NCBI GenBank assembly: GCA_017476705.1 | Contig: JAFUZI010000038.1 | Location: 1 to 19,482, forward strand | DNA from: Bacilli bacterium | GTDB lineage: Bacteria; Bacillota_I; Bacilli_A; RF39; UBA660 | Direction: 5' to 3' | DNA: 19,482 bases | In this document: piece by piece, positions 7,805-17,200 of the stretch | How the letters are laid out: each line of letters starts with the position of its first letter | Numbering within the stretch: the stretch's first letter is position 1 | Made by a program: the position numbers and the translations under genes | Notes under the pieces: generated by a model | Told to the model about the DNA's origin: nothing | The model's input: only the letters and a program-made list of their open reading frames with translations | Databases searched by the model: none

Positions 7805-10800
7805 ATGGCACAACCTCAAATAAAATATGGCGGTATAAGAAATGAGGATTTATATCCAGAACAAATACCATTTGATTATAAACCTACTTCTAATTTAAAT
7901 AGGCTTTATAACAATTTTAGAAATGTATATAATTCAGAAGATGATTCATTTAGTTATACTTCATCTTCTGGAATGACTAGACCTAGTCAATATGATGATT
8001 GGATTATCGGAGATTCTGACCCTGATAGATTTAATGAACAACGTGCTATGGGTCAAGGATTTTTCGATAAATTAGGCAATGGGCTTGGTAAAGCTGCAGT
8101 ATTTGCAGGTACTTCTTTTATTCGAAATTCTTTAGGCTTTCTGAATGGGTTGATGGAAGGAAATATGCATGATAATACTACTACTCAACTTATGCAGTAT
8201 GTTGAGAATTGGGCTGATGAAGTAATGCCTCTATATTCTGGATTACAAGAGCAAAATAAATCTTGGCTTGGTCAAACTGTCGGCTCTATGAACTGGTGGA
8301 TGGAATCTTTAAGAAGCGCTGGTATTATGATGGGTGCTGGTGCAGCAGGAGGAGTATGGGGAAGAGCATTTGGACTTATTAGTCAAGGTGCTTCTACAGC
8401 CGCTGCTGCAAGACAATCTGCACTATTAAGTAACTTAATGACTTCTTTTATATCCTCTTCTGGCGAAGCTGGTATGGAAGCAAATGAGATTACTAAAAAT
8501 ATGTTCGATGAGCAACGTGATATATTAGATGCTAGATATGATAAAGAAAGGCAAAATATAATAAATACTTACGGACAAACTGATGAAGGATATAGAAGAT
8601 TAGGAGAATTAAATTCTAACTATAGCAGAGATTTAGAGGAAATACAAAAGGGTGCAGATAAAGCAGGCAGAGCAACATATTGGTCAAATATTCCGATATT
8701 GATGGCTGAAAATATGTTTATGTTTGGTAAAGCCTTTTCAAGAAGTTTTAAAAATGCAGCTAAATTAAATGGATTTGAAAATAGTATAAGAGTTAATGGA
8801 AGATTAGGTAAATATGCAGGTCCTTCTAATTTGCAAAAAGCTGGTGGAATAGGTAAAATTGCATATGGTCCTATATCAGAATTTAATGAGGAAATGCTTC
8901 AAAATGCCATCAAAAAAGGATCTGAAATGTATTATACTAATAATAGATTATTGCATCCAGATGAATTAGAAGATGAGCGTGAAACATTTGGAAATTTATT
9001 CAATTCTATAACTGAATCTTTAAAAGAAACTTATACAGATCCAGAAGCATATAAAGAAGGTTTAGCTGGTTTAGTTATGGGTATAACGGGGGGTGTTATG
9101 CCTAGAAGTCCTTATAATACTAGAACTAAAAAATGGCAATCTCCATTCACTTTAGAGGGTGGATTATATCAAAATATAAAAGATTATAAATCATGGGTAA
9201 AAGAAACTAATGATTTAGCAGAACAGCTTAATAATATTACTTCAGGATATGACGATGTATTAAATCAAAATTTTAACAATAGGCAAACTGAAGAAAATGA
9301 AAAAGCGAATAGTGAGAATAAAACTCAAACAGAAATAGAACAAGAAGCAAGTGCAGAAAATGAAAATTCTGAAGAAGCCGATGGTATAATAGAAACTACA
9401 AATTACTATAAAAAATTTATAGATAAGGCAAATGATTTAACTAAAGTATTGCATTACAGAAATGCTCAAGAAAATGCCTTACAAAGTAATGATGTTTTTT
9501 CTTACAAAAATGCTGAATTTGCAGAATTATTTTCTCATATAAATATATTCGCTAAAGCAGGACGTCTTCAAGATCTAAAAGATATGTTAAATACAATTTT
9601 AGATACGGACAACGAAGCTTTAGTAAATGATATTATAGAACAAACATCTAAAGATATTACTAATGAAGATACAGGAGTTACTAAAAAAGTAGGTCCTTAT
9701 GTAGAGTCAGATGGTTCTGTAAATATAGATAATGCAAAACAAAAAATAAAAGAGAATAGGGATTATTTTATAGAACAAATAGATAATTATGCTAATTATA
9801 TAGAAAAGATACAAAACCAAACTTCTGGATTATTGTCTGATAAACAAGTTGAAGAGCTTGCTTATATGCATATGGCATTAGATAATATGAAAGAAAGGAG
9901 TTCTACAATTTCAGATGATTTAAAAACTATTATAAATGCTGTCAGAAATAAATTTAATATTCAACAACGAGATATTCAAATACGATCTTCAGAGTATGAT
10001 AAAAATGCTGAAAATATAGAGCAAAATTATACATATTTAACAGAGGAAGAATCTAAAAAAATATTAGGAACTAAACCTGAAACTAAAATACTTTCGGATA
10101 ATTTAGACGCTTTAGAAAAATCTTTAGATGAAATTACTTCTATACTAAAAAATAGTGATAAATCTTTAATACAAAGATATGCTGAAAAACTTATTGGAAA
10201 TGGTGCTAAAATTATAGATGAATTAAATAGAGCCAATAAAGAATATGGTATTACATTTGATAATAATGTAATGGATATGTTTGCTGATTTAATATCTTTG
10301 ACAAGTGCTCAACAAACTTACGATGCTAAACTTATTGAATTTCTAAACAATCCAGAAAATATAGAAAAGGATAATAAAAAAAATAGATCTGAAAAAACTA
10401 AAAAACAAGCTGAAGAGAAAATTAATTCTTCACAAAATAATTTTAAAAATGCTTTAAATAATGTTAAAACATTATCAGATGTTCATAAATTAATACAACA
10501 AACATTATCAGATTTACAAGCAGTTTCTTCTGAATTTACTGAAGAGGATATATTAAAAGGAAATAAGGATAATTCTGTAATTAAAGAATACCAAAAAGCT
10601 AATTCTTATAAAAATGCTTTAAGTATAAAAGTAGCTAAAGAACTGAAAAACAGAAAATATCCAGATACTACTATTGATTTAATATCTCAAGCAGCAGATG
10701 CAGTATTTCAAAAAGCATTTGAATCTTTAGAAAAAAATGCTAAAGATATGATTAATCAAGATTTTATAAATCAACATATTAATGCAGCAATTGAAACACT

Positions 10801-13800
10801 TTCTCAAGATATAAATAATATAGAAGTTAATACTAATATATTACAAGATATTATCGAAGATGTTATTAAAAATCTCAATAATGTAGAATCTGCATCTTCT
10901 AGAAACTCTAGTTCTCCAGCTCCTCAAAAACCTAAATTCGAATCAAAACCAACCGTTATACAAAAACAAACTATTGTAGAAAATAAAACGCCAAAAAATA
11001 CCCTAGTTACTGACGGTTCTACTGTATACGAAACTACTGGAGATTCTAACAATCTTTTGAAAATAGTAGATAGTGAAAATGAAGAAACAGAATCTCCTAT
11101 AATAGATGTACAAAAATTGCCAGAAACTCTTACAATCATAGACGATAATTTTGATGCTGCCAGAGGAGTTCAACAATCCGAACTTCCTGTAACAGATACT
11201 ACTAAAATAGACAGTAAGCCTACATATTTAAATACTTCTGATGGCTATATTGAATCTTCTGTATCAGAATATGATTGGAATGCTTTAAGGGCTGGTGAAT
11301 CAAAACCTATTGAAAATTCTGTAGTAATTAACCATATTAAAGATGCTGGAGGATTTGAGTTAATTAGAGAAGGTAAAGATATAAATAGTAAAACTAAAGT
11401 ATATTATTTAGTAGATGATTCTAATAAATTTTCCCAAGGTCCTGCAGTATTTATCGCTGTGGAAAAAGGCGGACAGTATATTCCTATTATGAAAGTTCTT
11501 GAGCCAGGACAAACTGGCAGAAAAGGACATGAACAATATGATAGTAATTCAATGGCTATTAGCCAATGGTTATTAGATAATTATAGTAAAGATAAGAAGA
11601 ATTTTAAAACTTTTGGTAATCAGCATGTATATACTTACCCTTTTTCTATAGTTGGAAAAAAATCAGGCACTATAATTTATGATAATAAAGAAAAAGCAGT
11701 CCCTCTATCTGATTTTTATGGAGAACATATAAAAGAAAAGAGAGGTGTTTCCAAAAAACCTGAAAAAGATAAATTTAAAATTATTTATAAAAGTGATAAA
11801 TCTGAAGGAGTATTTTTAGAATATCAATTATCTGATGGCACTACTATAAATATTCCTGTACGCCCTCGTGCCTATACAGAAGCAATGTTTAATGAAGTAA
11901 TGCTGGGAGGCGATAAAGATATTATTGTGTCTAAAGGTGAAGGCAAGCAAAAGGAGATCATTTCACTCAGCAAAACTATTAATGGTATTTTAAATACTAA
12001 TCAATTGTTTGCACAGGGTAAAAATATTGATGAAGTAACAACTATTTTTAAAAGTCTTATTTCTAATTTAAACAGATTTACTTATAAAAAAAATCATTTT
12101 ATAACTTGCAGTGTAACTTTAGATAAAGCGTCAGGAGAACCTGTATTTAAAATAAATTCCATTGATTTAAATACTCATAAATCTGAAAAAAATAGGGTAA
12201 GATTTTATCCTAATACAGATCCTAAATTCATACAAAATGAATTGTATAATTTACTATGTGGTGGAAATAATCCATATACTATGAATATTAGGAAAGACGA
12301 TATTAAAGATTTTGATATGTGTTCAAAAATGGTAACTATTAATACTACTACTTTAGTAGAACATAATCCTCAAGTATATGTAGGTAAATGGGAAAATGGA
12401 AAAATAGTACCTTTCATGTATCCACAACAACAACAGCAAACTCAAACTAATCCATCTAATCCTGTTGCTCCTACTAATATTCCTACTCCTAAAAATACTA
12501 GTAATAGTGGAAAATCTGGAAAACCTTCTTCTTTTACAACTAGTGATCAAGCTATGCAAGCTTTGGAAGAAAAAATGTCTAACATAAGTAAAAATTATAA
12601 GGAATATGAAGGTGGTTATATAGGAATTGTCTCAGGATCTATAAACTATTTAGTTAGAGTACGTGAAGATGTTCTTGGTAACATATCATTTGGATTAATG
12701 CAGGTATCTGTAAATACTAATACACCTATTTCAGCAGAACAGTTTTTTACTGACTTGTCTTATTTAGATTCTATAATTCCTGCAGAAGCTCCTAAACACA
12801 CAGAAGAAATTGTACAGCAATCAAAGCCTACATCTATTCAAAATCAAACTACAATACAACAAAATACACCTACTGAAGTATCTACAAATACTTCCCAATC
12901 TAATACTGCACAGTCTTCTATTTCTCAATCAAATACTACTATAAATATATATGCTGGTACTAATGAAAATGCAGAATTAAGTAATTTTGCACATAGGCCT
13001 ATATCTAACATACAATTTGCTTTACTAGACCTTTTTAATGTACCAAATATGCCATATATACCAAGTGCTATTGGTGGCGCATCTACTGTAGAAAACGCTT
13101 TTCAAGCAGTTAAAGTTCTTTTCTCAGACAGTTATGCTTCTGGAGAAAACTTGACAGAAGTAGGAGCTGATAAAATACGAGAAATTTTAAATGCTACTCC
13201 TGCACAAGCTAAAAAAATAGGTAGTACTTTAAATAATTTTAATAGTGCAGAATGGGATAAGGTTTCCTCCCTTATTATGAAATATTTAATAAAAGCTTCT
13301 TTTGAACAAAATCTAGAAGCTTTACAAAAGCTTTTGAATACGGGCAATGCTACTTTAACTCACATACAAGATAAAGGTAAATGGGGTAAGGAATTTCCTA
13401 AAATATTAATGGAAGTTAGGGATGAATTAAGAGAACAGGATACATCAATTAAATTATTCAAAGAAACTATGAAAACTATGGATAGAGCAACTTCTGAATA
13501 TTCTGATTCTGACGTAGGATCCAACTTAGATAATGGATTATCTGTTAAAGATGATGATGTATTCTTCAGACAGCAATCCCCTATAAATAGTATAACATAT
13601 GAAGAAGATTCGCAAATACTAGAAAATGAGATAAGTTGGATTAAAGAAGCTTTGCCTCAGATTCAAAACAAAATAGAATTTGTAGATAATATAAATTCTA
13701 ATGGGGGTATTCAAGCTTGGGGAGTGTACAAAAACAATGCTATAAAAATACTAAAAAATGCTCCTGAAGGTACTATTTATCATGAAGCTTTTCATTATGT

Positions 13801-14209
13801 TTTTCATAGTATTACAGATTCGAAAAAACGTAGTGAACTGTTATCAGAAATTAAGAAGATTTACGGTGAAGAAATGTCTGACTTAAAAGCAGAAGAAACA
13901 TTAGCTGAAGAATTTAGGGAATATATGCAAACTGGAAATACTTTAATGGGAAGAATAGGACAAAAAATAAAAAATTTCTTTAAAAATTTATTAGACTTTT
14001 TGCATATTACTACCAATAATTCTAAAATTATAGATACCTATTTTAGAGATATTCGTAATGGAAAATTTGCAGATTCTAGCATTAATGTAGAACCTTATAA
14101 AAAATCTACTGATAGTATAAAACAAAAATTGTTAAATGAAGGTTTAACTGATTCTGAAATAGAAAATCTTTCTGATGAAGAACTTGCTTATGTAGAACGC
14201 TGCTATTGA
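7805..14209 (+). CDS. Giant multidomain virion/ejected protein with NADAR domain and HExxH metallopeptidase motif
   Basis: This 2134-residue protein is the last gene of the rightward operon. In order: an N-terminal part with a Trp-rich stretch and a Gly/Ala-rich hydrophobic segment (about 168-225), plus a second small one (about 415-435), typical of large crAss-like ejected proteins; a long Asn/Lys/Glu-rich, probably coiled-coil region (about 480-1030); a Ser/Pro/Thr linker; an unrecognised beta-rich domain (about 1140-1540); a Gln/Pro/Ser linker starting with five Gln (1541-1545); a small domain (about 1575-1655); another Ser/Thr/Gln linker; a NADAR domain (about 1713-1880); and a zincin-like domain with H1993-E1994-A-F-H1997. 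Module order and flexible linkers resemble 'polyvalent' proteins that phages inject with their DNA. The frame is intact and ends with TGA just before the terminator hairpin. Virion location and injection are inferred; the two C-terminal domains are seen directly as motifs. Confidence 0.75.
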   Translation: MAQPQIKYGGIRNEDLYPEQIPFDYKPTSNLNRLYNNFRNVYNSEDDSFSYTSSSGMTRPSQYDDWIIGDSDPDRFNEQRAMGQGFFDKLGNGLGKAAVFAGTSFIRNSLGFLNGLMEGNMHDNTTTQLMQYVENWADEVMPLYSGLQEQNKSWLGQTVGSMNWWMESLRSAGIMMGAGAAGGVWGRAFGLISQGASTAAAARQSALLSNLMTSFISSSGEAGMEANEITKNMFDEQRDILDARYDKERQNIINTYGQTDEGYRRLGELNSNYSRDLEEIQKGADKAGRATYWSNIPILMAENMFMFGKAFSRSFKNAAKLNGFENSIRVNGRLGKYAGPSNLQKAGGIGKIAYGPISEFNEEMLQNAIKKGSEMYYTNNRLLHPDELEDERETFGNLFNSITESLKETYTDPEAYKEGLAGLVMGITGGVMPRSPYNTRTKKWQSPFTLEGGLYQNIKDYKSWVKETNDLAEQLNNITSGYDDVLNQNFNNRQTEENEKANSENKTQTEIEQEASAENENSEEADGIIETTNYYKKFIDKANDLTKVLHYRNAQENALQSNDVFSYKNAEFAELFSHINIFAKAGRLQDLKDMLNTILDTDNEALVNDIIEQTSKDITNEDTGVTKKVGPYVESDGSVNIDNAKQKIKENRDYFIEQIDNYANYIEKIQNQTSGLLSDKQVEELAYMHMALDNMKERSSTISDDLKTIINAVRNKFNIQQRDIQIRSSEYDKNAENIEQNYTYLTEEESKKILGTKPETKILSDNLDALEKSLDEITSILKNSDKSLIQRYAEKLIGNGAKIIDELNRANKEYGITFDNNVMDMFADLISLTSAQQTYDAKLIEFLNNPENIEKDNKKNRSEKTKKQAEEKINSSQNNFKNALNNVKTLSDVHKLIQQTLSDLQAVSSEFTEEDILKGNKDNSVIKEYQKANSYKNALSIKVAKELKNRKYPDTTIDLISQAADAVFQKAFESLEKNAKDMINQDFINQHINAAIETLSQDINNIEVNTNILQDIIEDVIKNLNNVESASSRNSSSPAPQKPKFESKPTVIQKQTIVENKTPKNTLVTDGSTVYETTGDSNNLLKIVDSENEETESPIIDVQKLPETLTIIDDNFDAARGVQQSELPVTDTTKIDSKPTYLNTSDGYIESSVSEYDWNALRAGESKPIENSVVINHIKDAGGFELIREGKDINSKTKVYYLVDDSNKFSQGPAVFIAVEKGGQYIPIMKVLEPGQTGRKGHEQYDSNSMAISQWLLDNYSKDKKNFKTFGNQHVYTYPFSIVGKKSGTIIYDNKEKAVPLSDFYGEHIKEKRGVSKKPEKDKFKIIYKSDKSEGVFLEYQLSDGTTINIPVRPRAYTEAMFNEVMLGGDKDIIVSKGEGKQKEIISLSKTINGILNTNQLFAQGKNIDEVTTIFKSLISNLNRFTYKKNHFITCSVTLDKASGEPVFKINSIDLNTHKSEKNRVRFYPNTDPKFIQNELYNLLCGGNNPYTMNIRKDDIKDFDMCSKMVTINTTTLVEHNPQVYVGKWENGKIVPFMYPQQQQQTQTNPSNPVAPTNIPTPKNTSNSGKSGKPSSFTTSDQAMQALEEKMSNISKNYKEYEGGYIGIVSGSINYLVRVREDVLGNISFGLMQVSVNTNTPISAEQFFTDLSYLDSIIPAEAPKHTEEIVQQSKPTSIQNQTTIQQNTPTEVSTNTSQSNTAQSSISQSNTTINIYAGTNENAELSNFAHRPISNIQFALLDLFNVPNMPYIPSAIGGASTVENAFQAVKVLFSDSYASGENLTEVGADKIREILNATPAQAKKIGSTLNNFNSAEWDKVSSLIMKYLIKASFEQNLEALQKLLNTGNATLTHIQDKGKWGKEFPKILMEVRDELREQDTSIKLFKETMKTMDRATSEYSDSDVGSNLDNGLSVKDDDVFFRQQSPINSITYEEDSQILENEISWIKEALPQIQNKIEFVDNINSNGGIQAWGVYKNNAIKILKNAPEGTIYHEAFHYVFHSITDSKKRSELLSEIKKIYGEEMSDLKAEETLAEEFREYMQTGNTLMGRIGQKIKNFFKNLLDFLHITTNNSKIIDTYFRDIRNGKFADSSINVEPYKKSTDSIKQKLLNEGLTDSEIENLSDEELAYVERCY
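12941..13444 (+). other. NADAR (YbiA/DUF1768-like) domain within the 2134-residue protein
   Basis: Residues about 1713-1880 carry the ordered motifs of the NADAR family: YAGTNENAELSNF near the start (the family's SNF strand); TVENAFQAVK at 1761-1770 with the conserved Glu (E1763); TPAQAKKIG; the acidic-aromatic WD at 1817-1818; FEQN at 1833-1836; LLNTGN at 1843-1848 (the family's LLxTG); KWG at 1859-1861; and a closing MEVRDEL helix. The usual E-H of the [TV]EHxFQ motif is E-N here. Characterised NADAR proteins are N-glycosidases: some remove ADP-ribose from guanine in DNA and partner with DarT toxins, and YbiA acts on riboflavin-pathway intermediates. The substrate here is unknown. Confidence 0.85.
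13637..14044 (+). other. Zincin-like metallopeptidase domain within the 2134-residue protein
   Basis: Residues about 1945-2080 follow the NADAR domain. A short strand (AIKILKNAP) leads into GTIYHEAFHYVFH, giving the zinc-binding HExxH at 1993-1997 with E1994 as the catalytic base. About 33 residues on, a helix with EETLAEEF (E2030/E2031) offers the third, glutamate ligand, a gluzincin-like layout. Similar HEAFH domains are common in large phage and mobile-element 'polyvalent' proteins. It may process this protein or its virion partners, or cut host proteins after entry; the sequence does not distinguish these. Confidence 0.8.
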
Positions 14210-14221
14210 TTACAACTAGAG

Positions 14222-14266
14222 AAAAGGAGAGGGATTCTGGCTATTAGTCAAAATCCCTTATTTCTT
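14222..14266. terminator. Shared bidirectional terminator hairpin between convergent genes
   Basis: The 62-base gap between the convergent stop codons (TGA at 14207-14209, reverse TAA at 14272-14274) holds a hairpin. AGGGATT at 14230-14236 pairs with AATCCCT at 14252-14258. After one mismatch, a 5-bp inner stem (14238-14242 with 14246-14250, one G-T pair) closes on a 3-base loop. On the plus strand weaker A/G to T/C pairs extend it to about 14222-14266, followed by T-rich TATTTCTT. On the minus strand the same GGGATT core is followed by CTCCTTTTCTC. It can therefore end both transcripts. Confidence 0.75.
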
Positions 14267-14271
14267 GTGCA

Positions 14272-17200
14272 TTATCTATAAAATGGTATTAAATATTCTG
14301 GATGTCTAAACGCTTCCCATTGGGACCAAAACGGTATAAAATAAACAGCTCCACGATAAGCTTCTGTATGCCCTTTAAACCTGCCTGTTTGAATATAATC
14401 ATCTTCTTCTGCCCAATTACCCCAATCCCAAAATTTAAAAGCATCTACCATTTTTGGTATTCTATCTGCAAGAGAAAAAGCAGCTATAGGCTGGTCCATT
14501 AATTTAAGATTAGAACGAATAAAACTTACTGGATCTACTACTGTAAATGCTCTTAATTCTGTAAGTAATCTACGTACTTGATATTCTAAAGCTTTTTTAG
14601 CTCTTTTTTCATCGTCATCATCGTCATCTATCTTCCAATCTGTCAATGCCACAAATGCCCATAATGCAAGGAATTGTGCAGTCTCAGTTAAAGCTCTTTT
14701 TATATTAGCTTTTTCATATGTTTTTAATTCATTCCAATGAGCAGTCATTATAAATTCTCCCCTTTTTGCATCTTGTCCAAGTGTCTGCAAAAATCTTCCA
14801 AGAGTTCTATAATAACCCTCAGTTTCTGTATGAGTATGAAAAGAATAATTACGTTTTTGATAACGTTTTTGCATTGCAGGTATTAGATATTTTTTGTACA
14901 TAAATAATAACTGCCCTACTGCATGTGCTTGTGCAGCATTCATATCTTGTTTATTATAAATACCATGCATTCTTTGATTTAAAACTTTAGATTGTTGAGT
15001 AAAATCTACAATATCTTGCTTAGTAAATTCTTTACCATCCATTTTTTTATAGCCTTTTTTAATTTGTAACTTGGCTCCCTTAGAGGTGTCCTTTCCATCT
15101 ATTGGTACAACTTCTAATGCATCCCACAAGGTAGCAGTATCCCCATTCTCTTTCTTTAGTTTATATCTTTGGGCTAAAGCTAATGCAGTTCTAGACTGTA
15201 GCCACAATTCTCCTGAATTGGACATAAAATATAAAGAGTTTGTATCTAGTAAATGTGCAAATCTAGAACGCTTGTTAAAATCAATATTTTTTATCTCTGT
15301 TTCAAAGTCTTGTAGAACATTAAATTGTTCTAAAAATAAAGACAATTTATCATTTTTAAAACGCTTTCCTCGCTGTCCTATATATGCAGGCAATGCAAAA
15401 GTAAACTCTTTATCAGCATATAATAAATCTTTTGCTGAAAAAAATTCATTTGCTACTTTTTCTGCTAATCCCATAGACCAACCTGTAGTAATATTTGCTA
15501 CAGCAGCATTGGCATTCATGGCATAAGTGTATATAGAAGTAATAAAGTTTAAATTATCTGCAACTTTATTCAAAGATATAGTTTTTCCTAGAATTGTAAT
15601 ATGTTCAGGCTTTCTATAATTACCATATACTTGCATAGAAAAATAATCATCTATACGAGCCATAAAATTACTTCCACGATCTTTTTGCTTCTTCAGTTTA
15701 TTTATTAATGTTTGACTACCTATTCTTATTTTTTCTACAGCTTGTTTATCTCCGACTGTTTTAGCAATTTCCATATTGCGTGCTGTATCTCTTCCTAACT
15801 CTAATATATTTATAACATCGTCCATTCTTGAATAATTATTAGCCATAGCACCAAAAGCAATTAGAGTGGATACTGCATCTAAAGACATGTTTTCCCAACC
15901 CAAATTAGATGGTTTTTTATGGAAATATATAGGAAGCATTTCCATAACATTACCATCATATCCTATAGTAGAATTTTCTACTTCGTACGTATCCATATCT
16001 TCTCTTCTTTGAGTTTGGTTAGTTACAGTACTTTTAAGAAAATTTTTTAAATCTTTAGTATTTTTAATATTTTTCCAGTTTTCAAAATTAGATTTAGGTA
16101 TGCATATTATTCCATTGTTTTCCATTACAGAAGATGGTAACATTGTTCTATATTTATTATAAAATTCCATAAAGGTATCATAAAATTCCTTTTGGGCTTT
16201 ATTCAAAGATTGTATTTTTCCAGGATATAATTCTTTCTTAGGTATTCCGTCTTCTGTAGTGTTTTCTTTAACCCATTTTCTTAAATCCCTAGCAGCAAAT
16301 ATATTAAGCCATTTATCTTTTTTAGATTCTGGGGTTTTGAAATACTGCTCATCTATCCTTTTTTCTGCAGCCGCTTTTTCTTTTTCGAATTTTTGATAAT
16401 CTATATCTGTAATATATTTACCTGTAGGAATTCCATTTTCATCTTTTTCAAACATGAAATCGAAGTTTTTCACTCCTGCTTTTTCTGCCTTCAGTGCAGC
16501 ATTTTGTATAACTTTAACATCGTCTATAGTATCTAATCTAGCGTATTCTTTTTGAGTAGAAACTATTTTATCTATAATTCTAATTAATAAATTATTAGAA
16601 TCTTGTGCTGCATATAACCACCTATCAATAAAAGATAAATCTCTACTTACATATTCCATAAAATTATCTATATCAATTTTCTCTTTTAAAGATACTGCTT
16701 GGTTATACTCTTCTAAATACACTTTTATATATTCAGTAAATAATTCTTTAGAATATTTAGCATATTTATTATTAAGCCATAGTACTTGAGATTGCGATTC
16801 TTTTAAAATATTTTTTAAATCTTCTAATTGCTCATCAGTAAATGGCATATCTTCATATTCAGAATCTTCAATTGCTTGTATAACTTCATTTAAAGATTCT
16901 ATAGTTGGTATATAAGAATTAGTGAATGTTTTGATTTCCCTTAATAAAGATGCTTTATTTTCCATATAGTCATCATCTATATTATCTGAAGTAACAGATT
17001 TTAATTTAGTTGTTAAATCTATCAATCTTTTAGAAACTCCAGACATGTAGTCAATTATTTCTTCTACTGTATATTCAGGATCTATAGCAATACCTAATTG
17101 ATTTATAAGTTTATGTTGAGCCTCTTCATATTTTTCTATTTTTTCAGGATCTTTATCTAACTTCTTTACTGTGTTCAGTTTTCGTTGTTCTGATATTCTA

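Noticed and set aside
12425..12439. CAA/CAG run considered as a microsatellite element
   Set aside because: It is only five codons long and encodes the start of a Gln/Pro linker; a coding low-complexity stretch explains it.
14207..14280. Possible TGA read-through (code 4) of the 2134-residue gene
   Set aside because: Read-through would run through the terminator hairpin and overlap the facing gene, and no gene in the window has an internal TGA; TGA is a normal stop here.
14302..14502. 66-codon plus-strand frame just past the convergent terminator
   Set aside because: It is antisense to the conserved C-terminus of the 1341-residue protein and lies downstream of a terminator with no promoter.
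15071..15526. 151-codon open frame on the plus strand, opposite the 1341-residue gene
   Set aside because: It is antisense to a clear long gene, has no promoter or A-rich start context of its own, and its product resembles no family; long antisense frames arise by chance from the codon bias of the real gene.
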